Source: Capnocytophaga cynodegmi DSM 19736 (lineage in GTDB: Bacteria > Bacteroidota > Bacteroidia > Flavobacteriales > Flavobacteriaceae). From it: a stretch of 64,000 nucleotides of DNA. Location: the NCBI RefSeq assembly GCF_000379185.1, contig NZ_KB900703.1, forward strand, positions 192,814 through 256,813, given 5' to 3'. A program made the translations under genes and the position numbers. The notes under the pieces were generated by a model. The model made no database searches. It saw only the letters and a program-made list of their open reading frames with translations, and was not told the DNA's origin. Shown piece after piece: positions 8,333-17,606 of this stretch (position 1 is the stretch's first letter; each line of letters opens with the position of its first letter).

Positions 8333-10459
8333 ATGCAAAAAAGAATAATTCCTTTAGGATGTTTACTTTTGATGGTGGCTTGTCAAAAGACGCAACAATC
8401 AGAAGCTGTTAAAGTTACGTATCCTGAAACTAAAAAAGTGGATAGTGTAGACGTTTACTTTGGTACAGAAGTAAAAGACCCTTATCGTTGGTTGGAAGAT
8501 GACCGAAGTGAGGAAACTGCTAACTGGGTTAAAGCTCAAAATGAAGTTACTTTTGGGTATTTAGCACAAATTCCATACAGAGAAACAATTAAAAAACGTT
8601 TGGAAAAGTTATGGAATTACGAAAAAATAGGAGCTCCTTTTAAAGAAGGAGAATATACCTATTACTATAAAAATGATGGATTGCAAAATCAGAGTGTGCT
8701 CTATCGAAAAGATAAAGATGGAAAAGAGGAAGTATTTCTCAATCCTAATGAGTTTTCAAAAGATGGAACCACTTCGTTGGGAGGGGTTAGTTTTTCAGAA
8801 GATGGGTCTTTGGTAGCCTACTTAATTTCAGAAGGAGGAAGCGACTGGCGTAAACTCATTGTAATGAAAACCCAAAATAAAGAGATTGTGGGTGATACGT
8901 TAGTGGACATCAAATTTAGCGGAGCTTCGTGGAATGGAAATGATGGTTTCTATTACTCAAGTTATGACAAGCCCAAAGGAAGCGAACTTTCTGCGAAAAC
9001 AGACACACATAAGTTGTATTATCACAAATTAGGGACTTCACAAAAAGAAGATAAACTAATCTTTGGAGGAACACCAGAGCAAAAATATCGTTATGTTTCA
9101 GGGTACGTTTCTGATGATAAGAATTATTTGTTTATTTCAGGAGCAAACTCTACTTCTGGTAACAAGCTATTTGTGAAAGACTTGAGAAATCCAAAATCTG
9201 ATTTTGTGGCTATCACGGAAGATTTCAACAATGATACACAAGTGGTAAATAATAAGGGTTCAAAATTCTTTCTAGTTACGAATCTAAACGCTCCAAACAA
9301 GCGTTTGGTAAGTGTAGATTTTTCAAGTCCTAAGCCTGAAAATTGGAAAGATGTGATTCCTGAAACTGAGAATGTTTTGTCTGTTTCTTTGGCAGGGGAT
9401 TACATTTTTGCTAAGTATATTGTTGACGCTGTTTCAAAAGTAAAGCAATACGATTACGATGGAAAACTAATCCGTGAGGTAGAGTTGCCTGGGGTAGGTT
9501 CGACTGGAGGATTTTCTGCAAAAGAAGAAGATAAGGAGACTTATTTTTCATTTACAAATTACAGTACACCAGGTAAAATCTATAAAATGGATTTAGATTC
9601 TGGTAAGTACGATTTGTATTGGGAACCTAAAATCGATTTGAAATCAGAAGATTATGAATCCAAGCAAGTTTTTTACACATCAAAAGATGGTACAAAAGTT
9701 CCAATGATTATTACCTATAAGAAAGGAACTAAGTTAGACGGAAAAAATCCTACTATTTTGTATGGTTATGGAGGATTTAACGTGAGTTTGACACCTTCTT
9801 TTAATACTTCAAACGCTGTGTGGTTGGAAAATGGAGGTGTTTATGCGGTAGCAAATCTGCGAGGCGGTGGCGAGTATGGTAAAAAATGGCACGATGCGGG
9901 TACAAAAATGCAAAAACAAAACGTTTTTGATGATTTCATAGCAGCTGCAGAATATTTAATCGCTGAGAAATATACATCTTCTGACTTTTTAGCAATTCAC
10001 GGAGGTTCCAACGGAGGGCTATTGGTTGGAGCAACAATGACACAACGTCCAGAATTATTTAGAGTGGCATTGCCTGCCGTTGGTGTTTTGGATATGCTTC
10101 GTTATCATACATTTACAGCGGGTGCTGGTTGGGCGTATGATTATGGTACAGCTAACGACAGCAAAGAAATGTTCGAATATTTGAAAGAATATTCCCCTAT
10201 TCATAATGTTAAAGAAGGTGTTGCGTATCCCGCTACGATGGTAACTACTGGTGATCACGATGATCGTGTTGTTCCCGCACATAGTTTTAAGTTTGCAGCG
10301 GAATTGCAAAGCAAACAAACAGGAAGTAACCCGACACTTATCCGTATTGAAACTAATGCGGGACACGGAGCAGGAACTCCAATAAGTAAAATTATAGAAC
10401 AAGCTGCTGATATGCAGTCATTCATTCTTTGGAATGTGGGAATTAAGGAGTTAAAATAG
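8333..10459 (+). CDS. Prolyl oligopeptidase (S9A) lipoprotein
   Basis: 708 residues. Lipobox LMVAC near residue 17. The family opening [18 protein letters not shown] is followed by a beta-propeller and a C-terminal alpha/beta hydrolase. Catalytic triad is complete: Ser559 in GGSNGG, Asp643 in DHDDRVVP, His678 in AGHGAGTP. Length equals the usual 700-720 residues of prolyl endopeptidases, which cut short peptides after proline. As a lipoprotein it probably acts at the envelope. Third base of the neighbourhood context gives no further clue to substrate. Confidence 0.93.
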   Translation: MQKRIIPLGCLLLMVACQKTQQSEAVKVTYPETKKVDSVDVYFGTEVKDPYRWLEDDRSEETANWVKAQNEVTFGYLAQIPYRETIKKRLEKLWNYEKIGAPFKEGEYTYYYKNDGLQNQSVLYRKDKDGKEEVFLNPNEFSKDGTTSLGGVSFSEDGSLVAYLISEGGSDWRKLIVMKTQNKEIVGDTLVDIKFSGASWNGNDGFYYSSYDKPKGSELSAKTDTHKLYYHKLGTSQKEDKLIFGGTPEQKYRYVSGYVSDDKNYLFISGANSTSGNKLFVKDLRNPKSDFVAITEDFNNDTQVVNNKGSKFFLVTNLNAPNKRLVSVDFSSPKPENWKDVIPETENVLSVSLAGDYIFAKYIVDAVSKVKQYDYDGKLIREVELPGVGSTGGFSAKEEDKETYFSFTNYSTPGKIYKMDLDSGKYDLYWEPKIDLKSEDYESKQVFYTSKDGTKVPMIITYKKGTKLDGKNPTILYGYGGFNVSLTPSFNTSNAVWLENGGVYAVANLRGGGEYGKKWHDAGTKMQKQNVFDDFIAAAEYLIAEKYTSSDFLAIHGGSNGGLLVGATMTQRPELFRVALPAVGVLDMLRYHTFTAGAGWAYDYGTANDSKEMFEYLKEYSPIHNVKEGVAYPATMVTTGDHDDRVVPAHSFKFAAELQSKQTGSNPTLIRIETNAGHGAGTPISKIIEQAADMQSFILWNVGIKELK

Positions 10460-10794
10460 TAAAAATTTGAAGTGATTTGAGCAAAAATAACTAAAAATGA
10501 AAGATGTTTTTCTGAATATCTTTTCTGAGAAAAAGTTAAATTTACAATGAAAAGATATTCGTTATTTCTTGCTTATTTTTCTGTTAATAAAAACTGCTTT
10601 ATTGTTGAAAAATAGTTTGTAATGCTGGTTTTTAATCCTGAAAAAATTTTTTTAGATATGGTAGGGATTAGTATTAAAGAATTCTAAATATAGTGTTAAA
10701 CTTAATTCGACAATATTAAATAAAAATGAATAGTTATTGCAGGTTTCAAAATAATTATATACGTTTGCAACCTGAAATAATGTGAATTTAAATA
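10460..10794. other. Intergenic region upstream of gldK
   Basis: 335 AT-rich bases without a convincing gene. They hold the gldK promoter and an inverted repeat around it near 10740-10774; nothing else was recognised. Confidence 0.7.
10737..10774 (+). promoter_or_regulatory. gldK promoter with flanking inverted repeat
   Basis: -7 box TACGTTTG at 10760-10767 and TTG at 10737-10739 as -33, 20 bases apart; ATG follows 27 bases after the box. CAGGTTTCA (10740-10748) and TGCAACCTG (10766-10774) form an inverted repeat with 8 of 9 positions matching, spanning the core promoter; a possible operator. Confidence 0.5.
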
Positions 10795-12171
10795 ATGTTT
10801 ATGGCAAGGAAAATATTTGTAATGCTACTAATGCTTACTGTAGTTTATGCGTGCGGCCGTGGTGGAGATAACAAAGGAGAACTTGTAGGCGTTAAAGGAA
10901 AGAGTTGGAAACAACCAAGACCTTATGGAATGACCCTTATTCCAAGTGGATCTTTTATTATGGGTAGCTCCGACGACGATAAAGCAGGAAGCTTAAATGC
11001 ACCTGTCAAAACAGTTAGTGTGGGCTCGTTTTATATGGATGAAACAGAAATTACAAACAGCGAGTATCGCCAGTTTGTTAATTGGGTGCGTGATTCCATA
11101 ATCCGAACAAATCTCGCGGAATTGGCTGACGAAACGGGGCAATCTCAAGGGGGGGGAGGAGGCATAGGAGACTATGCTTATCTGGATGCAAATACTGAAA
11201 ATATGAGTGCATACGAACAGTACTTGCAGAATACTTATGGAGATGAACGTAAGCGTAAGTTAAACAGAAAAGTGCAATTAATTTGGGATACAAAGAAATT
11301 TCCAGATGAGTACTATTCTGAGGTAATGGATAAAATGTACCTGCCAGAAGAGGAATCTTACAATGGTAAGCGCATTATGGATGTTGAGAAGTTTGTTTTC
11401 AAGTATCAGTGGCTAGATATGGAGAAAGCTGCTCGTGCCAAAGGCAACAGAAAAGATTTCTTTAAAGAAGAACTTATAAAAGTATATCCTGATACAACAG
11501 TTTGGGTTCGTGATTTCAATTATTCGTACAATGAGCCAATGCATAATCAGTATTTTTGGCATGAAGCTTATGGTGATTATCCTGTAGTTGGTGTTAATTG
11601 GATGCAGGCAAAGGCATTTTGTGAGTGGAGAACCTTAAATAAAAATACGTATCAAAAAGCTAAAGGGCAAGATGAAGTTAATGCTTTCCGTTTGCCTATT
11701 GAGTCTGAGTGGGAGTATGCCGCCAGAGGAGGTCTTGAGGGAGGTACATATCCTTGGGGAGGACCTTATACGACGGATGATAGAGGTTGTTTCTTAGCAA
11801 ACTTTAAGCCGTTACGTGGTGACTATGCCTCAGATAATGCATTGTACACTGTTGAGGCTAAGTCCTACGAGCCTAACGGATACAATCTCTATAATATGGC
11901 GGGTAACGTATCTGAATGGACAAACACTTCGTATGACCCGAATTCGTATGAATATATGTCAACAATGAATCCAAGTGTTATTGATGAGAAGAATAAACGT
12001 AAGGTAATCAGAGGAGGTTCTTGGAAAGATGTAGCATATATGTTACAAGTTAATACTCGTGATTTTGAGTATCAGGATTCTGCTCGTAGCTACATTGGTT
12101 TTAGAACGGTTCAGGATTTTATGGGAGTTAGTGAGGGAGCGCAAAGCAAAGGAGTAAGAGGTTTCAGATAA
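10795..12171 (+). CDS. gldK: Gliding motility / type IX secretion lipoprotein GldK
   Basis: 458 residues. Lipobox VYAC near residue 20 marks a lipoprotein. The body is the formylglycine-generating-enzyme-like fold typical of GldK: MTLIPSGSFIMGSSDDD, DETEITNSEYRQFV, RLPIESEWEYAARGG, NMAGNVSEWTN, RKVIRGGSWKD, and IGFRTVQD. In known systems GldK forms the periplasmic/outer-membrane ring of the type IX secretion system with GldN. First gene of gldKLMN, 59 bases before gldL. An ATG at 10801 is an alternative start. A run of eight G (11149-11156) encodes a glycine stretch and is unusual in this AT-rich DNA. Confidence 0.96.
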   Translation: MFMARKIFVMLLMLTVVYACGRGGDNKGELVGVKGKSWKQPRPYGMTLIPSGSFIMGSSDDDKAGSLNAPVKTVSVGSFYMDETEITNSEYRQFVNWVRDSIIRTNLAELADETGQSQGGGGGIGDYAYLDANTENMSAYEQYLQNTYGDERKRKLNRKVQLIWDTKKFPDEYYSEVMDKMYLPEEESYNGKRIMDVEKFVFKYQWLDMEKAARAKGNRKDFFKEELIKVYPDTTVWVRDFNYSYNEPMHNQYFWHEAYGDYPVVGVNWMQAKAFCEWRTLNKNTYQKAKGQDEVNAFRLPIESEWEYAARGGLEGGTYPWGGPYTTDDRGCFLANFKPLRGDYASDNALYTVEAKSYEPNGYNLYNMAGNVSEWTNTSYDPNSYEYMSTMNPSVIDEKNKRKVIRGGSWKDVAYMLQVNTRDFEYQDSARSYIGFRTVQDFMGVSEGAQSKGVRGFR

Positions 12172-12230
12172 AAACAAGTTAATTTAGTAAACAAAAATAT
12201 AATTAAATAAACATTTAAATACTTAATCTT

Positions 12231-12896
12231 ATGGCAAAAGGGAATAAAGGAAGAAAAAAAATCTTCAACGCAGTTTACAGTCTTGGAGCATCAGTTGTAA
12301 TTCTTGGTGCATTATTTAAGTTAACTCACTGGAGTTTTGGGCCTCTTAACGGAACTGTTTTGTTGGCTGTCGGTCTGATTACAGAAGCAATTATATTCTT
12401 TATAGCTGCTTTTGAGCCAGTTGAAGAAGAATACGATTGGTCATTGGTTTATCCTGAATTAGCTGGAGGTATGGCTCGTCAAGGAGTTGCAAAGTCAGCT
12501 CCTGTTCAAGAAAAAGAGGATAAACTACTTAAAGAATCTTTGTCTGAGAAATTAGATGGTATCTTGGCAGAAGCTAAGGTTGATGCTAATTTGATGCGTA
12601 CATTAGGTAAATCAATTGAGAATTTTGCAGGTGCTGCAAAAGAAATTACTCCGGTTGCTAATTCAATGGCTGCTACTCACAAATATGGAGAAGAGCTTTC
12701 ATTGGCTGCTACTCAGTTGGAATCATTAAATAGTCTTTACAAATTACAATTAGAAAGAACAGAAAATCAAGTTACTGCTCAAGCTGGAGTTGTAGATAAT
12801 TTGAACTCTTTGAATGAGCAAATGTTGTCTTTCAAGAACAACTTGAAATCGTTGAATACTGTTTATGGGGGAATGCTGTCTGCTATGGGGAAATAA
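12231..12896 (+). CDS. gldL: Type IX secretion motor protein GldL
   Basis: 221 residues. Two transmembrane helices lie at about 12-31 and 42-61, followed by a cytoplasmic helical tail. Lys30 and His33 (FKLTHW) and Glu52 inside the second helix (GLITEAIIFF) correspond to the charged residues reported as important for proton flow in the Flavobacterium GldL motor. GldL with GldM forms the inner-membrane motor that converts proton-motive force to movement and secretion. Lies between gldK and gldM (37-base gap to gldM). Confidence 0.96.
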   Translation: MAKGNKGRKKIFNAVYSLGASVVILGALFKLTHWSFGPLNGTVLLAVGLITEAIIFFIAAFEPVEEEYDWSLVYPELAGGMARQGVAKSAPVQEKEDKLLKESLSEKLDGILAEAKVDANLMRTLGKSIENFAGAAKEITPVANSMAATHKYGEELSLAATQLESLNSLYKLQLERTENQVTAQAGVVDNLNSLNEQMLSFKNNLKSLNTVYGGMLSAMGK

Positions 12897-12933
12897 TTTA
12901 GTTTTCTAATTAATAACTTAAAAAAATAGTACT

Positions 12934-14508
12934 ATGGCAGGAGGAAAATTAAGTCCCAGACAGAGGATGATTAACCTTATGTATTTGGTCTTTATCGCAA
13001 TGCTTGCATTGAATATGGGTAAGGAAGTTTTAAATGCATTCGGATTAGTCAACGATAAATTTGAAGCATCGAATATTAAAGCTAATGAGGATAACTTGGC
13101 TGCAATGCAAGCTTTGCAAGAAAAAGTAAATGAAAATGGTGCATTGTGGAAAGAAAGTCACGAAAAAGCAAAACTTATAAAAGAGACTTCAGATGGTTTC
13201 TACAATCATATCCAGCAAATCAAAGGTGGATTAAATGAGGAGGTAGAAAAAGCGAGAGACCCTAAAACAGGAAAGATTGACTATCAAAAATTGGATAAAT
13301 CAGAGTACACTGATGGTATATTCTTCAAGGGAGAAGGATATGCTGATGGAGGTAAGAAGTTTATAGAGGCAATAGAAGCTTATAAAAAATCAATGGCAGA
13401 AATTTTGGGTAATGATCCAAAATACAAGTCTATTGTTGATAAAATAAATAGAGAATTCAGTACAGCAGATGAGAAGAAAACAGATGGGACTACTCAAAAA
13501 TGGTTAAATTATAATTTTGAAGGTTTCCCTTATGTAGCATCACTTGCTAAACTTTCAATGATGCAGTCTGATGTTCGTTCAGTGGAGCAGAACTTTTATG
13601 AAGCTGCATTGTCAGGAGCTTTGAAACAACAAGTTTCGATGACGAATTATACAACCTTGCTTGAGCAATCAAAAGGTGCATACTATCAAGGTGAAAAATT
13701 TGATGGAGCGATTGTATTAGGAAGAAAAGATGCTACTACACGTCCAAATTCTGTTGAATTAAAATTAGATGGACGTACATTGTCACCTTCTGATTATACA
13801 ATTGAAGATGGTCGTGTGAAGTTGAATGTGGGAGCAGGAAATGCAGGTGAGCATAAAATCACAGGTAGTTTGCATTTTGACCAAGATGGTGAAAGAATTT
13901 CTGTTCCTGTTGAACAATCATTTTCAACGATTCCGAAACCTAACTCTGCGGTTATTTCTGCTGATAAGATGAACGTAGTTTATCGAGGAGTTTCTAACCC
14001 AATTACAATTTCAATGCCAGGTGTGCCAAATAATAAAATTTCGGCTTCTGGTGCAGGTTTAAGCAGAAGTGGTAATGGTTGGGTGATGAATCCTGGCACT
14101 GGTAGGGAAGTAACAATCAATGTTTCAGGAGAGATAGACGGACAAAAATTTAGTTCTTCAAGATTGTTCAGAATTAAAAATATCCCTCGTCCGCTGGCAT
14201 CAATAGGTGGACAAGTAGAGAGTGTTAAATTGCCAAAATCGAACTTAGGTGCTGCTACTATAACAGCGAAGTTTGAGGATTTCGATTTTGACTTGAATAC
14301 AAGAATTACTTCATTCAAAGTTTCAATTCCTGGACAGCCTACAATTTCCGTACAAGGAAATAAAATGAATGATCAAGTAAGAAATGCTTTAAATAGAGCA
14401 AGAAAAGGGGATATAGTTAATATATTCGATGTAAAAGCTGCTATTGTAGGAAATTCGGATTATAAAATGCCAACCGTTATTCCTATAAATGTTGAAATAA
14501 CAAATTAG
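12934..14508 (+). CDS. gldM: Type IX secretion motor protein GldM
   Basis: 524 residues. Starts MAGGKLSPRQRMINLMYLVF with a single membrane helix (about 12-32, INLMYLVFIAMLALNM) and then a long periplasmic part, as expected for GldM, whose four periplasmic domains reach from the inner-membrane GldL ring toward the GldK/GldN ring. The C-terminal domain includes PRPLASIGGQVESVKLPKSNL and RALNRARKGD-type segments typical of the family. 13 bases separate it from gldN. Confidence 0.96.
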   Translation: MAGGKLSPRQRMINLMYLVFIAMLALNMGKEVLNAFGLVNDKFEASNIKANEDNLAAMQALQEKVNENGALWKESHEKAKLIKETSDGFYNHIQQIKGGLNEEVEKARDPKTGKIDYQKLDKSEYTDGIFFKGEGYADGGKKFIEAIEAYKKSMAEILGNDPKYKSIVDKINREFSTADEKKTDGTTQKWLNYNFEGFPYVASLAKLSMMQSDVRSVEQNFYEAALSGALKQQVSMTNYTTLLEQSKGAYYQGEKFDGAIVLGRKDATTRPNSVELKLDGRTLSPSDYTIEDGRVKLNVGAGNAGEHKITGSLHFDQDGERISVPVEQSFSTIPKPNSAVISADKMNVVYRGVSNPITISMPGVPNNKISASGAGLSRSGNGWVMNPGTGREVTINVSGEIDGQKFSSSRLFRIKNIPRPLASIGGQVESVKLPKSNLGAATITAKFEDFDFDLNTRITSFKVSIPGQPTISVQGNKMNDQVRNALNRARKGDIVNIFDVKAAIVGNSDYKMPTVIPINVEITN

Positions 14509-14521
14509 AAATTGTATTATT

Positions 14522-15421
14522 ATGTTTAACTCGAAAAATATAGGCTTATTAGCTGTTGCAATTTTTGCGTGTCAAATGTCTTTTGCTCAATTTAATATTT
14601 TGAATGCAAAGGAAGTTGAGGAAATTGGACAGAAAAGTGAAGCCCAAATAGAGTCAGATAACGACAAACCATTGCCTTATGGATATGTAGATGATAGGGA
14701 TATCCTTTGGTCTGTGGAAGTCTGGGAAATCATTGACTTAAATGAGAGAATGAATTTTCCACTTCTATTTCCTACCGACACGATGGACGTTGATAAGTAC
14801 AGACGTTCTTTGTATGACGTTTTGGTAAAGAATATGAAGAATGGAAGATTAAAAGATACCTATGCTGATTCTTATTTTACAGAAAAAAGAACATATGATC
14901 AGCTAAGCGGTGCCCTATCTAAAATCGACACATTGTCAGCAGGTTACGACCAATTGAATGCTGGAGAAGCAATTGACCCTGTGAACATAGCCAAGAGGGA
15001 TTTGACTGCAGGGGACATAGTTCAATATCGTATCAGAGGTCTTTGGTATTTTGACAAACGACAAGGAGAGTTAAAGTATCGTTTATTGGGAATTGCTCCT
15101 GTAGCTCCAGACGTACATTATGTTGACTCTGAAGATGCTCAAAATAGATTGGTAGAACTATTCTGGGTGTTTTATCCACAAGCAAGGGAAATTTTGCATG
15201 AGGCGAAGACGTTCAACCGAAAGAACAACGCAAGACCGATGTCTTTCGATCACTTGCTAAATGCGAGATTGTTTAGTGCGGTAGTTTACAAGGAAGCCAA
15301 TGTATATGGCGACAGGAAAATTAGGGACTATCTGCCTGATAATTCACTCTTCCAGCTTTTGGAATCCGATAAGATTAAAGAATCTGTTCGTGATAAAGAG
15401 CAAGATATGTGGGCAAACTAA
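14522..15421 (+). CDS. gldN: Gliding motility / type IX secretion protein GldN
   Basis: 299 residues with a signal peptide (ending MSFA-QFN). Family features include VDDRDILWSVEVWEIIDLNE, the PLLFPTD segment, FTEKRTYDQLSGALS and MSFDHLLNARLFSAVVYKEANVYGDR split over the C-terminal half. GldN pairs with GldK in the periplasmic ring of type IX secretion. Last gene of the gldKLMN operon and directly followed by a hairpin terminator. Confidence 0.95.
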   Translation: MFNSKNIGLLAVAIFACQMSFAQFNILNAKEVEEIGQKSEAQIESDNDKPLPYGYVDDRDILWSVEVWEIIDLNERMNFPLLFPTDTMDVDKYRRSLYDVLVKNMKNGRLKDTYADSYFTEKRTYDQLSGALSKIDTLSAGYDQLNAGEAIDPVNIAKRDLTAGDIVQYRIRGLWYFDKRQGELKYRLLGIAPVAPDVHYVDSEDAQNRLVELFWVFYPQAREILHEAKTFNRKNNARPMSFDHLLNARLFSAVVYKEANVYGDRKIRDYLPDNSLFQLLESDKIKESVRDKEQDMWAN

Positions 15422-15445
15422 TTTAAATTCACAGAATATTTATAT

Positions 15446-15486
15446 AACTGTTTTAAAGCAAGTAATTGTTTTAAAACAGTTTTTTA
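15446..15486 (+). terminator. Terminator after gldN
   Basis: Stem AACTGTTTTAA (15446-15456) / TTAAAACAGTT (15471-15481) followed by a T run. Confidence 0.75.
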
Positions 15487-15502
15487 TTGTAGAAATATAG
15501 AT

Positions 15503-15510
15503 TATTTTTG
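15503..15510 (+). promoter_or_regulatory. -7 promoter box for the FAD oxidoreductase gene
   Basis: TATTTTTG matches TAnnTTTG, 23 bases before the ATG at 15534. Confidence 0.5.
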
Positions 15511-15533
15511 CGTACAATTTTATTAATTTGTAT

Positions 15534-16583
15534 ATGTTTGATTTTATCATTGTTGGTGCTGGTTTGGCAGGAGTCACTTTTGCGAACATCTTGGAGAAAA
15601 ATAATAAATCATTCTGCATTATTACTGATAATTCTCAGATTGCGAGTTTAGTTGCCGGAGGTGTTTATAATCCTGTTGTTTTGAAGCGATTTACGCCTGT
15701 TTGGAGAGCTAATGAGCAAATGGATTTGTTGCATTCTTTTTATGATGAAATCGAGAAAAAAATCAATAAAAAGATTATAATCCCAATTCCTATTCTGAGA
15801 AAATTTGCTTCAGTAGAAGAGCAAAATAATTGGTTTTTTGCCTCTGATAAGCAGGTTCTTTCCTCGTATTTGAGTTCTGAAATAATTTCGGAAAAAAATA
15901 GGCACATTCAAGCTCCTTTCGGATTTGGAAAAGTACTCCAAACAGGTAGGTTGGATGTAAAAACTTACCTGCAAGAGTGTACAAAACTGTGGAAAGATGA
16001 AAGCATATTTCACCAAAGGAGATTTAATTATGAGGAGTTGAAAGTAAGCTCAGATAAGATAGATTATCAGACTATTTCTGCTAAAAATATCGTTTTTTGT
16101 GAAGGTTATGGAATTGTAAAAAATCCGTATTTCAATTATCTACCAATGAAACCTTGCAAGGGAGAAACTTTAACGTTTTATGCACCCGATTTGTGTCTTG
16201 AGGAGATTGTAAAAAGCGATGGTGTAATCTTACCAATTGGAGATAATTTTTATAAAATAGGAGCAACATACGAATGGGAAGATTTGAGTGATACAATCAC
16301 TGAAAAAGCAAAAAATGAGTTGTTGGAAAAACTCAATAAATTGATTTCCTGTAGATATGAAATCGTAGAGCAAGAAGCCTCTGTTCGCCCAACAGTTGCT
16401 GACCGTCGTCCGTTGGTTGGAAAACATCCTGATTATGATAATATGTGGATTTTGAATGGTTTAGGTACACGTGGTGTAATGAATGCTCCCTTTGTGGCAA
16501 AAAATCTTTATGAAATGGTTTATGAAAATAAGCTGATAGACAGAGAGATGAATGTGGAAAGGTACAGGAAATATAAAATTTAA
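15534..16583 (+). CDS. FAD-dependent oxidoreductase (DAO family)
   Basis: 349 residues from the ATG at 15534; an in-frame TTG six bases earlier is less likely. The Rossmann dinucleotide motif IIVGAGLAGVTFANILE is at the N-terminus, and the C-terminal flavin motif SVRPTVADRRPLVGKHP followed by NGLGTRGVMNAPFVAKNL is typical of D-amino-acid-oxidase-like enzymes. The electron donor/substrate is not evident. Followed after 27 bases by a 2-hydroxyacid dehydrogenase, which suggests a shared transcript. Confidence 0.85.
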   Translation: MFDFIIVGAGLAGVTFANILEKNNKSFCIITDNSQIASLVAGGVYNPVVLKRFTPVWRANEQMDLLHSFYDEIEKKINKKIIIPIPILRKFASVEEQNNWFFASDKQVLSSYLSSEIISEKNRHIQAPFGFGKVLQTGRLDVKTYLQECTKLWKDESIFHQRRFNYEELKVSSDKIDYQTISAKNIVFCEGYGIVKNPYFNYLPMKPCKGETLTFYAPDLCLEEIVKSDGVILPIGDNFYKIGATYEWEDLSDTITEKAKNELLEKLNKLISCRYEIVEQEASVRPTVADRRPLVGKHPDYDNMWILNGLGTRGVMNAPFVAKNLYEMVYENKLIDREMNVERYRKYKI

Positions 16584-16610
16584 TATTAAAAAGTTTTAAA
16601 GATACAAGAT

Positions 16611-17555
16611 ATGAAAATACTTCATTTGGATACAAATCATCCACTGATGATTTCCCAACTTGCGGAAAATGGATTTGAGAATTATGAAGATTATACAAGT
16701 TCTAAAGCTGAAATAGAATCGAAAATACATTTGTATGATGGAATAATAATTCGAAGCAGGTTTTCGATTGACAAAAATTTCATACAGAAGGCTACAAACC
16801 TGAAATTTATAGGAAGAGTAGGAGCAGGATTGGAAAATATTGATTGTGAGTTTGCTGATAGTAAAGGAATTATGTTAATTTCTTCTCCTGAAGGAAATCG
16901 AAATGCTGTAGGAGAACACACTTTAGGAATGTTGTTGGCTTTGCTTAATAAATTCAAAAAAGCAAATAAGGAAATTGAGCAAGGAAAGTGGCTACGTGAG
17001 GAAAATCGAGGTTGGGAATTGGATTACAAGACAGTGGGAATCATCGGTTATGGGAATATGGGGAAATCTTTTGCGAAGAAATTAAGAGGATTTGATTGTA
17101 AAGTGATTTGTTATGATATAAAACCCAATGTAGGAGATGAAAATGCCACGCAAGTTTCATTAGAAGAGTTTTTTAGTCAAGCAGAAGTAGTAAGTTTGCA
17201 TACGCCTCAAACTCCATTGACAATGAATATGGTAAATACGGATTTTATCAATAAGTTTTCAAATCCGTTTTGGTTGCTGAACACAGCACGAGGCAAAAGT
17301 GTAGTTACAGATGATTTAGTAAAAGCTTTGAAATCAGGAAAAATACTTGGGGCGGGATTAGATGTTTTGGAATATGAAAAATCATCATTCGAAGATTTTT
17401 TTACAGATGATAACCTTCCTGAAGCATTTAGATATCTATTAGAGTCTGATAATGTTATTCTTACGCCACATATTGCTGGTTGGACTATGGAAAGCAAAGA
17501 GAAGTTAGCTCAAGTTATAGTGGATAAAATTATTGAAAATTTTAAAACGAGATAG
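16611..17555 (+). CDS. D-2-hydroxyacid dehydrogenase (phosphoglycerate-dehydrogenase-like)
   Basis: 314 residues. NAD-binding motif GIIGYGNMGKSFAKKL sits in the middle; catalytic arginine in LLNTARGKSVV, glutamate in GLDVLEYEKSS and histidine in LTPHIAGWT are all present. The substrate-domain segment RVGAGLENIDCEFADSKGI is typical of D-3-phosphoglycerate dehydrogenase relatives. It is shorter than SerA enzymes with an ACT domain, so a regulatory domain is absent. Serine biosynthesis is a reasonable but unproven role. Confidence 0.85.
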   Translation: MKILHLDTNHPLMISQLAENGFENYEDYTSSKAEIESKIHLYDGIIIRSRFSIDKNFIQKATNLKFIGRVGAGLENIDCEFADSKGIMLISSPEGNRNAVGEHTLGMLLALLNKFKKANKEIEQGKWLREENRGWELDYKTVGIIGYGNMGKSFAKKLRGFDCKVICYDIKPNVGDENATQVSLEEFFSQAEVVSLHTPQTPLTMNMVNTDFINKFSNPFWLLNTARGKSVVTDDLVKALKSGKILGAGLDVLEYEKSSFEDFFTDDNLPEAFRYLLESDNVILTPHIAGWTMESKEKLAQVIVDKIIENFKTR

Positions 17556-17567
17556 AAAGTAACTAAA

Positions 17568-17605
17568 AGGTGATAAGGTGAGAGTTTGCGTTATCACTTT
17601 TTTTT
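17568..17605. terminator. Terminator between convergent genes
   Basis: AGGTGATAA (17568-17576) pairs with TTATCACTT (17591-17599) with one G-T wobble, followed by a T run on the plus strand; also usable from the other side. Confidence 0.65.
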
Positions 17606-17606
17606 A

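Noticed and set aside
10055..10402. 115-residue antisense frame opposite the S9A peptidase
   Set aside because: Shadow of the conserved catalytic domain; no independent evidence.
13980..14318. 112-residue antisense frame opposite gldM
   Set aside because: Lies entirely inside the gldM coding strand shadow and has no start or composition support.
15300..15500. Frame overlapping the end of gldN
   Set aside because: Contains the gldN terminator and no recognisable protein.
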